From a virus: 24,836 bases of DNA. Each line of letters starts with the position of its first letter. Within the stretch, counting starts at the first letter, position 1. Where the stretch lies: IMG/VR virus record IMGVR_UViG_3300045999_005206, positions 1 through 24,836 of that record. One strand, written 5' to 3'. The position numbers and the translations under genes were made by a program. The notes below the pieces were generated by a model. It made no database searches, was not told the DNA's origin, and was given only the letters and a program-made list of their open reading frames with translations. Below, one piece after another: positions 4,907-14,204 of the stretch.

Positions 4907-7095
4907 TGTACATAGAGGTACCTACATATGACAATGGCACCTGGGGTGTAACATCTTTTGATACAAGGAAGGACTTTTCTGACTTTGTACTGGGAATTTT
5001 TAAAGTTCCTGGAGAATACAAGTTCAATGAAACAGCTTTGCTTTTCAATGAAGAAGCCAGAAACTTTACAAACAATGGATTCTATTGTAGTAAGCCATTT
5101 AGATCAAAAGATTACATAGACTACTGGGATGATCAGAAGAACAAGTGTAGAACTGGTGTTATCTATAAAGATAAAGGTAATGCCTGGTACCTAACTAGAG
5201 ACTATTACATGTGGCTAAACTTTCTCCCCATCTTTGATAAAGAGGAGAAGAAGTATGGCTTTGCTAAGGTCCGGGATGCACAGTATCACATGGCCCTTTA
5301 TGAGTTGCTTGCTGAACTAAACTACAAACACTCTGCTATTCTAAAGAAACGTCAGATAGCAAGTTCTTACTTTCACATGGGTAAGATCATAAACCAATAC
5401 TGGTTTGAAGAGGGTTCTATATGTAAGGTAGGTGCAAGTCTTAAAGACTACATAAATGACAAGGGTTCATGGAAGTTCTTGGATGAATACAAGAGTTTCT
5501 TAAATGAACATACTGCCTGGTATAGACCATCAAACCCTGAAAAGGTTCTGCTATGGGAACAGAAGATTGAGGTAAGAACATCCGGAAACAGAAAGACAAG
5601 TAAAGGTCTACACTCTAAGATACAAGGAGCATCATTTGAAAAGAGTCCAACAACCGGTGTAGGTGGTCCATGTACCTACTTCTTTCATGAAGAAGCTGGT
5701 ATTGCACCTAAGATGACTGAGACTTATGAGTACTTACGTCCTGCCATGTCATCAGGTATGATGACCACTGGTATGTTTATAGCTGCTGGATCTGTGGGTG
5801 ACCTTGAACAATGTGAACCATTAAAGGATATGGTGCTTAATCCAACAGCAAATGACATATATGCTGTTGAGACAAACCTAATTGATGCTGATGGTACCAT
5901 TGGCTTGGCCGGATTGTTTATCCCGGAGCAATGGTCAATGCCACCATTCATTGATGACTATGGTAATTCACTTATAGAAGAAGCATTAGAAGCAATAACT
6001 GCAGAGAGACAGGTGTGGAAGGAAGAACTAAGTCCGGAGCAATACCAGCTGAGAATTTCTCAGAAACCAACCAACATTCAAGAGGCATTTGCTTATAGGA
6101 AAGCATCAATCTTTCCTCAAGGACTTATTTCAAGACAGCTCAAAAGGATAGAAGAGAAAGAATATTCTTATGAGCACATTGAACTCACCAGAATAAATGG
6201 AGAGATAGTACCATCAAGAACCAACAAACTACCTATCTCTTCATTTCCCATTGACAAGAAGATGACTGATAAGTCTGGTTGTCTAGTGGTTTGGGAAAGA
6301 CCTGTGAAAGATCCAGGTTTTGGAATGTATTATGCATCCATTGACCCAGTTGGTGAGGGCAAGACTACCACATCTGACTCTTTATGTAGTATATTTGTCT
6401 ATAAGAACCCTGTTGAGATAAGAAGAGAGACAATAAATGGTCTTGAAACATTTATTGAGACAGACAAGATTGTGGCAGCATGGTGTGGCCGGTATGATGA
6501 CATCAATGAAACCCATGATTTGCTCTCTATGATAATAGAATGGTACAATGCCTGGACTATTGTGGAAAACAACGTGTCACTGTTTATACAGTACATGATA
6601 TCCAAGAGGAATCAGAAGTATTTGGTACCAAAAACCCAGATATTATTCCTAAAAGACTTAGGTTCTAATACTAATGTCTATCAGGAATATGGCTGGAAAA
6701 ACACAGGTACATTATTCAAGACACATCTTATATCATATGCTATTGAGTTTCTAAAAGAAAAGATAGATGAGGAGACAGATGAGAATGGAGATACTGTTAG
6801 ATACACTAATGGTGTAGAAAGAATCCCTGATCAGATGCTTCTTAAAGAGATGTTGGCTTATTATCCTGGGTTAAACGTGGATAGATTGGTGGCATTCTCT
6901 GCTCTTATAGCATTTGCTAAAGTGCAGCAGGCAAACCGTGGATATTTGAAAAGAACTGAGTCTAATCCAAATAAATCCTTGGATAAATCAGAAAATTTAT
7001 ATAAATTTAAGTATTCCCCCTTTAAAAATTTGGAGAGGGGTGGAAGAAGTATGACTAACAAAGTAAAGAGATCTGGCTTTAAAAATTTTAAATAA
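4906..7095 (+). CDS. terL: Terminase large subunit (ATPase and nuclease)
   Basis: This 729-residue protein drives DNA into the prohead and cuts the concatemer. The N-terminal ATPase region shows a degenerate Walker A, LKKRQIASSYF at 146-156, a Walker B-like CTYFFHEEAG at 256-265 (the usual Asp is His261, with Glu262-Glu263 following), and a coupling motif AAGSVGD near 292-300. The C-terminal RNase H-like nuclease is seen from three acidic sites: YYASIDP with D480, TIVENN with E554, and NVDRLVAF with D659. The last roughly 45 residues are a basic tail. It begins one base inside the stop of the GroES-like gene, and the portal gene starts two bases after it. It could be a headful or site-specific enzyme; the sequence does not say which. 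Confidence 0.9.
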   Translation: MYIEVPTYDNGTWGVTSFDTRKDFSDFVLGIFKVPGEYKFNETALLFNEEARNFTNNGFYCSKPFRSKDYIDYWDDQKNKCRTGVIYKDKGNAWYLTRDYYMWLNFLPIFDKEEKKYGFAKVRDAQYHMALYELLAELNYKHSAILKKRQIASSYFHMGKIINQYWFEEGSICKVGASLKDYINDKGSWKFLDEYKSFLNEHTAWYRPSNPEKVLLWEQKIEVRTSGNRKTSKGLHSKIQGASFEKSPTTGVGGPCTYFFHEEAGIAPKMTETYEYLRPAMSSGMMTTGMFIAAGSVGDLEQCEPLKDMVLNPTANDIYAVETNLIDADGTIGLAGLFIPEQWSMPPFIDDYGNSLIEEALEAITAERQVWKEELSPEQYQLRISQKPTNIQEAFAYRKASIFPQGLISRQLKRIEEKEYSYEHIELTRINGEIVPSRTNKLPISSFPIDKKMTDKSGCLVVWERPVKDPGFGMYYASIDPVGEGKTTTSDSLCSIFVYKNPVEIRRETINGLETFIETDKIVAAWCGRYDDINETHDLLSMIIEWYNAWTIVENNVSLFIQYMISKRNQKYLVPKTQILFLKDLGSNTNVYQEYGWKNTGTLFKTHLISYAIEFLKEKIDEETDENGDTVRYTNGVERIPDQMLLKEMLAYYPGLNVDRLVAFSALIAFAKVQQANRGYLKRTESNPNKSLDKSENLYKFKYSPFKNLERGGRSMTNKVKRSGFKNFK

Positions 7096-7097
7096 AC

Positions 7098-9857
7098 ATG
7101 CAAGTATATAACGCAATGCAACTAAAGGCTGGTGCTAAGGCACAGAGCGGATATCCAACAACCGCTAGTCTTACACAGCCTGTACAGTTCCTTCCTGCAA
7201 AAGAAAAAAATGATGACTGGGCAGCATGGAACCTGGACTGGCTTGAGTTGCAAGGAATGTACTTCTTAAGGAAGAATGCACGTAAGCTTTTGAAAAACTA
7301 TAAGCTTGCAAAAGGTATTATTGATAAAACAGACTACATCATTGAAGAAGACAATGAATATAAGGATCTAGTTGATGTACTTACAAGAGAAGATAACTCT
7401 GCTCTTGAACTTAAGTTCTATCCTATTATTCCTAATGTAGTCAATGTGCTTTGTGGTGAGTTCTCAAAGAGATTCAATAAAGTTCAGTTTAGAGCCGTTG
7501 ATGATCTCTCATATAATGAGATGTTAGAGCAGAAAAGAATGCAAGTGGAGGAAAACCTGCTTGCTGATGCTGAACAGAAACTCATTCAGAGAATGATTGA
7601 GATGGGTGCTGATCCAACTAGTCCTGAAGTACAACAACAACTGGCTCCGGAAAATCTTAAGTCTCTTCCTGAGATTGAAGACTTCTTTAGAAAAGACTAT
7701 AGATCTTTGGTAGAAGAATGGGCTACACATGTTTACAATGTGGATGAGGAAAGATTCAAGATGCAGGAACTTGAAGAAAGAGGATTCCGTGACATGCTTA
7801 TTACTGACCGTGAGTTCTGGCATTTTAGAATGTTGGAAGATGATTATGAAGTAGAGCTTTGGAATCCTGTTCTTACATTCTATCAGAAATCTCCTGATGC
7901 AAGATACATATCTGAGTCTAACTATGCCGGCAAGATTGATTTGCTTACTGTAGCTGATGTAATAGACAAGTATGGTTATCTTATGAGTAGAGAACAGCTT
8001 GAGTCTTTACAGAATATCTATCCTGCTAAATCAGCCATCTATCAGGTGTCTGGTTATCAGAATGATGGTACCTACTATGATCCAAGCAGATCTCATGAGT
8101 GGAATACTAGTATGCCCGGCTTAGCCTATAGGCAGTTTGTAAGTCATTGGGATACTGCACCTGAGTTTGGTGGTGATGTTGTAACATCTATTCTTGACCA
8201 AGGTGAAGATCTTCAGACCTGGCAACAAGGTTCACTTATGCGTATTACCACAGTTTATTGGAAGACACAGCGTAAGGTGGGCCATCTTATAAGAATCAAA
8301 GAAGATGGAGAGATTATTCAGGAGATTGTTGATGAAACATACAAGATCACTGAAAAGCCTTTGTATGATACCTCTGTATTTAAGAATAAGAATAAAGAGA
8401 ATCTTATTCAAGGTGAGCATATTGACTGGATCTGGATTAATGAGGTATGGGGTGGTGTAAAGATTGGACCAAACTTGCCTGCATTTTGGAGATCCAACAT
8501 GTCAGATAACATTAATCCTATATACCTAGGTATCAATAGGAGCAAGCCTGGCCGGGTTCCATTCCAATTCAAAGGTGATAAAAGTTTGTATGGATGCAAA
8601 CTTCCAATTGAAGGTCGGGTATTCTCAGATAGAAACACTAGATCTACTTCACTGGTAGATCTTATGAAAGCATATCAGGTTGGATATAATATGGTAAACA
8701 ACCAGATTGCTGATATCCTTATAGATGAATTGGGTACTGTAATTGTGTTTGATCAGAATGCTCTTCCAAGACATTCAATGGGTGAAGACTGGGGTAAAGC
8801 AAACTATGCTAAAGCATATGTTGCTATGAAAGACTTCCAGATGCTTCCTTTGGATACATCTATCACAAATACAGAGAATGCTACAAACTTCCAGCATTAT
8901 CAGACTCTTAACCTGGAGCAAACAAACAGATTAATGACTAGGATTCAGCTTGCCAATTATTTTAAAGGACAAGCATTTGAAGCTATTGGTGTGAATCCTC
9001 AGAGACTTGGTGCTCCTATTGCACAACAAACAGCCACCGGTGTAACTCAAGCTCTAAACCAATCTTATGCTCAAACTGAGATTTACTTTACTCAACACTC
9101 AGATCAACTGATGCCAAGAGTTCATCAGATGAGAACAGATTTGGCTCAGTTCTATTATAGTAATAAACCAAGTCTGAGACTTAGTTATATTACCACTGAA
9201 GCAGAGAAAGTAAACTTTGTACTTAATGGTACTGACCTTTTGCTTAGAGACTTTAATGTGTTTGCTACTACTAAGACCAACCATAAGGCTATTCTTGATC
9301 AGCTTAAACAGCTTGCTATGACTAATAACACTAGTGGTGCTTCAATCTTTGATCTTGGTAACATCATTAAAGCTGAATCTATTGCTGAAGTTACTCATAT
9401 CCTGAAAGGTGCTGAAGATAAACAGAACATGATGAGAGAGCAAGAGATGGCTCAACAGCAGCAAATGCAGCAAGAAGCTCTGGCAGCAAAAGCTGAAGAA
9501 CAGAGAATGAAACTTGAGTTTGAAGCATCTGAGAATGATAAAGACCGTCAGGTTAATCTGAACATTGCTGAGATAAGAGCAGCTGGTTATGGTGCCACAG
9601 TAGATATTAACCAAAACCAGATAAGTGATTATCAGGATGCCATGAAGCAAATGAGAGAAGATGCCCGGTATAGAGAGGATATCAACTTTAAGAAAGAGCA
9701 GGCTGCTGTAAAGAACTCAATGTCTAAGAGTAAACTGGATATTGATAGAGAAAGGCTTGCTACAGAGAGAGACGTAGCTAACAAACAACTTGAAATTGCC
9801 CGTGTAAATAAGAATAAGTATGATGTGAAAGGTGGTAAAGAGAAGCCAAAAGAGTAA
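7098..9857 (+). CDS. Portal protein with a long C-terminal coiled-coil tail
   Basis: At 919 residues this is a large portal. Support comes from its place between TerL and the scaffold and capsid genes, and from portal-like text. That includes an N-terminal helical region (NARKLLKNYKLAKGIID), DYIIEEDNEY and VNVLCGEFSKRFNKVQFRAV (about 114-133), a long central beta/alpha region, and NPQRLGAPIAQQTATGVTQA near 634-653. From about residue 770 to 919 the chain is a Gln/Glu/Lys-rich helix (MREQEMAQQQQMQQEA onward), probably a coiled coil pointing into the capsid, like a barrel or internal-protein anchor. Portals form the 12-fold DNA gate at one head vertex. Only two cysteines occur, against the Cys-rich tail genes further on. 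A promoter-like motif follows it. Confidence 0.82.
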   Translation: MQVYNAMQLKAGAKAQSGYPTTASLTQPVQFLPAKEKNDDWAAWNLDWLELQGMYFLRKNARKLLKNYKLAKGIIDKTDYIIEEDNEYKDLVDVLTREDNSALELKFYPIIPNVVNVLCGEFSKRFNKVQFRAVDDLSYNEMLEQKRMQVEENLLADAEQKLIQRMIEMGADPTSPEVQQQLAPENLKSLPEIEDFFRKDYRSLVEEWATHVYNVDEERFKMQELEERGFRDMLITDREFWHFRMLEDDYEVELWNPVLTFYQKSPDARYISESNYAGKIDLLTVADVIDKYGYLMSREQLESLQNIYPAKSAIYQVSGYQNDGTYYDPSRSHEWNTSMPGLAYRQFVSHWDTAPEFGGDVVTSILDQGEDLQTWQQGSLMRITTVYWKTQRKVGHLIRIKEDGEIIQEIVDETYKITEKPLYDTSVFKNKNKENLIQGEHIDWIWINEVWGGVKIGPNLPAFWRSNMSDNINPIYLGINRSKPGRVPFQFKGDKSLYGCKLPIEGRVFSDRNTRSTSLVDLMKAYQVGYNMVNNQIADILIDELGTVIVFDQNALPRHSMGEDWGKANYAKAYVAMKDFQMLPLDTSITNTENATNFQHYQTLNLEQTNRLMTRIQLANYFKGQAFEAIGVNPQRLGAPIAQQTATGVTQALNQSYAQTEIYFTQHSDQLMPRVHQMRTDLAQFYYSNKPSLRLSYITTEAEKVNFVLNGTDLLLRDFNVFATTKTNHKAILDQLKQLAMTNNTSGASIFDLGNIIKAESIAEVTHILKGAEDKQNMMREQEMAQQQQMQQEALAAKAEEQRMKLEFEASENDKDRQVNLNIAEIRAAGYGATVDINQNQISDYQDAMKQMREDARYREDINFKKEQAAVKNSMSKSKLDIDRERLATERDVANKQLEIARVNKNKYDVKGGKEKPKE

Positions 9858-9963
9858 GTTTTCACACATAAAAAATTTAAAATTAAGGGTAATAAAAAAT
9901 CTTAGCTATATACTACAGAAAATTAGTAAAGGGGTTCAAATTTATTAAGTTTATTTTCTGAAC

Positions 9964-9976
9964 TTTGCCTATATTA
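9964..9976 (+). promoter_or_regulatory. Promoter-like motif before the scaffold/capsid pair
   Basis: TTTGCCTATATTA lies 35 bases upstream of the ATG at 10012, in the 154-base AT-rich gap after the portal gene. It shares TATATTA with three other intergenic motifs in this window (19691, 21047, 22059), two of which read TTTGTATATTA. The leader after it holds AAAACTAAAACCAACAC, the A-rich type seen before other gene clusters. It probably starts a transcript for scaffold and capsid genes. Confidence 0.45.
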
Positions 9977-10011
9977 ATTATGTACATAACAAAACTAAAA
10001 CCAACACAGTT

Positions 10012-11280
10012 ATGAGTACGGAAAATAAAACAATGGAAAGCAATGTCAACCAAGTGGAGATTGACTTAGATGAGATGTTCAATGGAGCCCCTGGAGCACA
10101 GGCAATTACTTTGCCTTCTGCAGAGCCACCCAAAAAATCTATCTTCTCTAAGAATGATTCATCTGTTGACATGAGTTTCACAGAACCTAATTCTGATGGC
10201 AGTGATGATTCTGATGATGATAATGGTTTACCTGGTAACTCAGGTAGCCCCGAAGGATCTGCCCAAAAGAAACAGGAAGTAAATGCTCTACTTGATTCAT
10301 TTGTAGATGGAGATGAAGAGAAAGTAGAAACAAGAGGAAGAAAGCCTATCAATGGAATTAGTGATGTGTTTCACAAACTAATTAAAGATGAGAAGCTGGT
10401 TCCTTTTGAAGATGACAAGCCTTTTGAGGAATATACTCTGAAGGATTGGGAAGAACTGATTGAAGCTAACTTGGAAGAAAAAGCCAATCAAGCTAGAAAA
10501 GAGACTCCCAAACAGTTCTTTGAAAGTTTGCCCCAGGAACTCCAGATTGCTGCAAGATATGTAGCTGATGGTGGTGCTGATCTTAAAGGATTATTCTCAA
10601 CTCTTGCCGCTGTAGAAGAGACAAGAGAGCTTAATCCTAAAGATGAAAGAGATCAGGAATACATCATTAGAGAATATCTTGGTGCAACTGGATTTGGTAC
10701 AGCTGATGAGATTGATGAAGAAATCTCTGTATGGAAAGATCTTGGTAAGCTTGAGCAACAAGCCATGAAGTTCAAACCAAAATTGGACAGAATGCAAGAA
10801 GAAGTGGTAATGCACAAACTTCAGGAGCAAGAGCTTAGAAAGAGACAACAACAGCAAGCTTCTCAGCAGTACATGGAAAATGTGTACAATACCTTAAGAG
10901 AAGGATCACTTGGTGAGTTGAAGATTGACCGTAAAACACAAGCAATGCTTTACAATGGTCTGGTTCAACCTAACTATCCTTCCGTAACAGGAAAAAACAC
11001 AAACCTGTTAGGGCACCTTCTTGAGAAGTATCAGTTTGTAGAACCAAACTATACTTTGATTTCAGAAGCATTGTGGCTGTTATCAGATCCTGAAGGCTAT
11101 AAGTCTAAGATCATGGAAAAAGGTGCAGTTAAGAGTACAGAAGAAACTGTAAGAAAACTTAAAACTGCACAAGCAAATCTGAATTCTGCTTCTAACTTCA
11201 ATGAAGAAGAAGAAGATACTAAGAGACAGGCACCTAGCAAAAAACTTCCAAGAGCAAGAAACATATTTTCAAGATTTTAA
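10012..11280 (+). CDS. Scaffold-like head assembly protein
   Basis: This 422-residue protein fits a scaffold by position (portal, this gene, then major capsid protein) and by composition. The N-terminal 100 residues are acidic and disordered, with a Ser/Asp block GSDDSDDDN near 62-71. The middle is helical and charged (LKDWEELIEANLEEKANQ). A coiled coil follows near 260-295 (MQEEVVMHKLQEQELRKRQQQQ). The C-terminus is an acidic patch EEEED then a basic end (KKLPRARNIFSRF), the kind of tail that could bind the capsid shell. There are no cysteines. A short basic RGRKP near 107-111 resembles an AT-hook core, but its use is unclear. It may also be an internal protein that stays in the head. Confidence 0.68.
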   Translation: MSTENKTMESNVNQVEIDLDEMFNGAPGAQAITLPSAEPPKKSIFSKNDSSVDMSFTEPNSDGSDDSDDDNGLPGNSGSPEGSAQKKQEVNALLDSFVDGDEEKVETRGRKPINGISDVFHKLIKDEKLVPFEDDKPFEEYTLKDWEELIEANLEEKANQARKETPKQFFESLPQELQIAARYVADGGADLKGLFSTLAAVEETRELNPKDERDQEYIIREYLGATGFGTADEIDEEISVWKDLGKLEQQAMKFKPKLDRMQEEVVMHKLQEQELRKRQQQQASQQYMENVYNTLREGSLGELKIDRKTQAMLYNGLVQPNYPSVTGKNTNLLGHLLEKYQFVEPNYTLISEALWLLSDPEGYKSKIMEKGAVKSTEETVRKLKTAQANLNSASNFNEEEEDTKRQAPSKKLPRARNIFSRF

Positions 11281-11308
11281 AAAAACACATATTAAATAAC
11301 AATATACT

Positions 11309-12928
11309 ATGGCAACTCCAGTTTTAAACAATGGGATTTTCCTCAGAGACACTAACTACAAAGCAAGTTCTCATGTGGATTCTTATCACTTAACCCAGAT
11401 GCTTGGTTCAGCTGAACCTATGGATCTTGGTCCTGTAGACATTTGGGCTATGACTCAGAAGGTAGAAATGCCTCTGTATCAAATGGCTTCATTTGGTGGC
11501 AAGAATACCATCTTGGTTGACAATGCACGTGGTGAGTACAAGTGGCAAACCCCTATTGCTCAAGATCTGCCCTTCGTTGTGGCTGACATTGAGCCTGCAA
11601 ACACCGAAAAAGGTGTGGATGGTACTACCTTCATGATTAAGATCTCTAAAAGAGCTTTTGGTCATGGTGATATTATCACTTATGACAAGTACAATGGTCT
11701 GGAACTTTACATTACTGCTGCGGATATTATCCCTGCCGGTGATGGTTACATCTACACCGTTCAGCTTGTTAACAACAACAACTCTGCATTCCTGGATAAT
11801 GTTTACCTGACTCCTGGAACCAAGTTCTTCCGTAAAGGTTCTGCCCGTGGTGAGTATGGTGAGCGTTTCTCTGATATGGAGACTGGTTCTGGCTTCCGTG
11901 AATTCTACAACTTTGTAGGTGGTGCTGAAGCTCACGTACACTACAGCATTTCTAGCCGTGCTGATCTGATGATCAAAGGTGGTTTGAATGCTGATGGTAC
12001 TGTACCTGTTACTGAGATCTGGCGTAACTTCAACCAGGATCAATATGATCCCTCAATTTCTAACATTGAGCAGTTGGTTACCAACATGGGTAAAGCAGGT
12101 GCTAAAAAAGCATTTGACAATGGAACTCTGTCACGTACTTTCTTGACCAATTTGGAAGCTGCTCACTTGAGCAAGATTGCAAATGACATTGAAACTTACC
12201 TGATGTGGGGTAAAGGTGGTAGAATCAAACAGGATGGTCCAGATGATATTCGTCTGTCTGTAGGTTTGTGGAGCCAGCTTGACAACTCATTCAAGCGTGT
12301 TTACAACAAATCTAACTTTAGCCTTGACATGTTCAAGTCTGAACTTTACAACTTCTACCAAGGTAAGGTTGAGTTCAAAGGTCCAGATCCTCAGCGTAAA
12401 CTGATTGTTCAGACCGGTATTGGTGGTATGCAGTTGATCAACAAAGCCATTGCTAATGAAGTATATGGTACTGGTCTGGTGCAGAATGCCGTTGAACTTG
12501 GTGCTGTAACTGGTAGCGGTATGGATCTTGACTTTGGATTTGCTTACACCAGCTTCACTATTCCTTTCTTGGCAAACGTGAAGTTTGTGTTGAATCCTGC
12601 ATTTGACAACCTGCACACCAATGATATTGAAAACCCTCTGATTGATGGCCGTCCTTTGAGCTCTTACAGCTTCATCATCTTTGATGTAACTGAAGAAGGA
12701 AATGACAACATCTATCTGCTGAAATTGTCTTGGGACAATCAGCTGAAGTGGTTCTATCAGAATGGTACCATGGACTACATGGGACGTACTCAAGGCTTTG
12801 CTAGCTCCGGCCAGTTCAATGGTTACAGAGTTTACATGACTCAAACCATGCCAGCCATCTGGGTAAAAGACCCCACTAAAGTTCTGAAAATAGTTATGAG
12901 AAACCCTGTAACAGGAGGTTCATTCTAA
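11309..12928 (+). CDS. Major capsid protein
   Basis: At 539 residues, this gene follows portal and scaffold genes and is closed by a strong terminator 20 bases after its stop. The text is typical of a beta-rich HK97-fold shell protein: an N-terminal arm (MATPVLNNGIFLRDTNY), a glycine-rich central part (AFGHGDIITYDKYNG), and a long C-terminal domain ending VLKIVMRNPVTGGSF. No cysteine is present. Codon use differs from the neighbours: 13 of 18 arginine codons are CGT, against mostly AGA in the terminase and portal, and CTG is frequent, as in very highly expressed genes. It forms the icosahedral shell. The HK97 fold is inferred from position and family knowledge. The start bases ATATACTATGGCAA match those of the - strand gene at 550. 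Confidence 0.82.
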   Translation: MATPVLNNGIFLRDTNYKASSHVDSYHLTQMLGSAEPMDLGPVDIWAMTQKVEMPLYQMASFGGKNTILVDNARGEYKWQTPIAQDLPFVVADIEPANTEKGVDGTTFMIKISKRAFGHGDIITYDKYNGLELYITAADIIPAGDGYIYTVQLVNNNNSAFLDNVYLTPGTKFFRKGSARGEYGERFSDMETGSGFREFYNFVGGAEAHVHYSISSRADLMIKGGLNADGTVPVTEIWRNFNQDQYDPSISNIEQLVTNMGKAGAKKAFDNGTLSRTFLTNLEAAHLSKIANDIETYLMWGKGGRIKQDGPDDIRLSVGLWSQLDNSFKRVYNKSNFSLDMFKSELYNFYQGKVEFKGPDPQRKLIVQTGIGGMQLINKAIANEVYGTGLVQNAVELGAVTGSGMDLDFGFAYTSFTIPFLANVKFVLNPAFDNLHTNDIENPLIDGRPLSSYSFIIFDVTEEGNDNIYLLKLSWDNQLKWFYQNGTMDYMGRTQGFASSGQFNGYRVYMTQTMPAIWVKDPTKVLKIVMRNPVTGGSF

Positions 12929-12948
12929 GAGATGTTTCAAGTAGAATA

Positions 12949-12974
12949 GGGAGAGGGGCAACCTTCTCCCTTTT
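12949..12974 (+). terminator. Rho-independent terminator after the major capsid gene
   Basis: A 9-bp stem (GGGAGAGGG at 12949-12957 with CCTTCTCCC at 12962-12970, one G-T pair) closes a GCAA tetraloop and is followed by TTTT. It sits 20 bases past the capsid stop codon, so the capsid message can end here while the fibre locus downstream needs read-through or its own start. Confidence 0.9.
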
Positions 12975-13005
12975 CTAATGTTTAACAATTAAAAAAAAGA
13001 AAGTC

Positions 13006-14199
13006 ATGACAATATACGCAAAAGCCCCTTTTAAGCACGTGACTGAATTCAATAACTCAACAGTTGCTGAATTGTTTGCTACACCCGAATTTACAGCAGC
13101 AGTTAATGCAATTGCTGGTGGAGGTGGACTTGAAGGTACAAGTTATATATATGTAGCTGCAAATGGTACAGATATAGAAAATGCTGCTGAATTACAGACA
13201 GCCTATACTACTGCACAAGGAATGTCTCCTTCTGCTAGTAATTATGTTACTATTATTGCTGCTCCTGGTAATTACAATTTCCAAAGTACTCCATTTGTAA
13301 TGAACACTCAATATATTAATCTTGTATCCTTAGATGGAAATAGGAGTATTATATTTAACTCATCAGATTCAAATGGTAATCTTAATGTTACAGCTGATAA
13401 TGTTTTTGTAAAAGGAATTAATTTACAAACTAAAAGCTTTACTGTAGGCAGTTTATTAAGTAATCTTAAAGTAGAAAATTGCAAATCAGGATCTAATTCA
13501 TTTTATAGTTCTAATATTAGTTTTGTTCTGTCTGGTACATATACAAACTGTGAAGTAGGAGATGATTCATTTTACGCAAACCAAATTAGTGGAACTTATG
13601 ATGGTTGTATAACTGGAAATTATGGTTTTGTTGGTTATATAACAGGTATCTTAAAAAACTGTACTGTTCAAAGTTATTCTATTGGTTTAGGATTTTCAAA
13701 TGTTGCATCTTGTGCTGGTACATTTATTAACTGTACTGGTTTTGATTACTGTTTTAAATCTACTTGTTCTGGGCTTTTTATAGGTTGTAGAACTAATGAT
13801 TATGGCTTTGCTTGGTATGATTCCTGTACTGGTAACTTTTACAACTGCATAGGAAGAAATCAATGTTTTAGTTATGGTCCTTCTGCATATGGTGCTTTTG
13901 GTCTTTTTGTAAATTGTGTAATTAATACAGGTGGTTTTGGTCATGACTCAACAGCAAGTGGAAGTTTTGCAAATTGCATAGCAGATGCAAATGCTTTTGG
14001 TTATAAAGGTGCATGTTCAGGAAAATTTTATAATTGTATAGTTATGTCTGGTACCGGCTTTGGTACAGGTTCTGGTGGAACATTAACTGGAAAATTATAT
14101 TATTGCCGTGTAGGTTTTGATCCTTTCCGAACTGTTTCTGGTGGAGGTAAAACAAGATACTGTATTGATGGAAATGATACTGCTAACAATCAAGGATAA
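13006..14199 (+). CDS. Fibre/tailspike-type protein with a right-handed beta-helix
   Basis: This is a 397-residue protein. Residues 7-35 (APFKHVTEF ... LFATPEFTAAVNA) form an anchor module that recurs in the gene at 14552. A glycine hinge (GGGGLEG) follows. Residues about 45-150 start a pectate-lyase-like beta-helix (YIYVAANGTD, YVTIIAAPGNYNF). From about 156 to 368 there are about eleven rungs of roughly 20 residues, each with a pattern like GxFxNC then a later Phe, so Asn-Cys pairs stack in a ladder. Beta-helices of this kind make phage fibres and spikes that bind or cut surface glycans; no catalytic acid pair is evident here. It is the first gene after the capsid terminator, so a capsid-attached head fibre is as likely as a tail fibre. 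Confidence 0.72.
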   Translation: MTIYAKAPFKHVTEFNNSTVAELFATPEFTAAVNAIAGGGGLEGTSYIYVAANGTDIENAAELQTAYTTAQGMSPSASNYVTIIAAPGNYNFQSTPFVMNTQYINLVSLDGNRSIIFNSSDSNGNLNVTADNVFVKGINLQTKSFTVGSLLSNLKVENCKSGSNSFYSSNISFVLSGTYTNCEVGDDSFYANQISGTYDGCITGNYGFVGYITGILKNCTVQSYSIGLGFSNVASCAGTFINCTGFDYCFKSTCSGLFIGCRTNDYGFAWYDSCTGNFYNCIGRNQCFSYGPSAYGAFGLFVNCVINTGGFGHDSTASGSFANCIADANAFGYKGACSGKFYNCIVMSGTGFGTGSGGTLTGKLYYCRVGFDPFRTVSGGGKTRYCIDGNDTANNQG

Positions 14200-14204
14200 A
14201 TAAT

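Noticed and set aside
11489-12844. Two long - strand open frames of 184 and 185 residues opposite the capsid gene
   Set aside because: They are antisense shadows caused by the biased codon use of the capsid gene, with no leader and no recognisable protein text.
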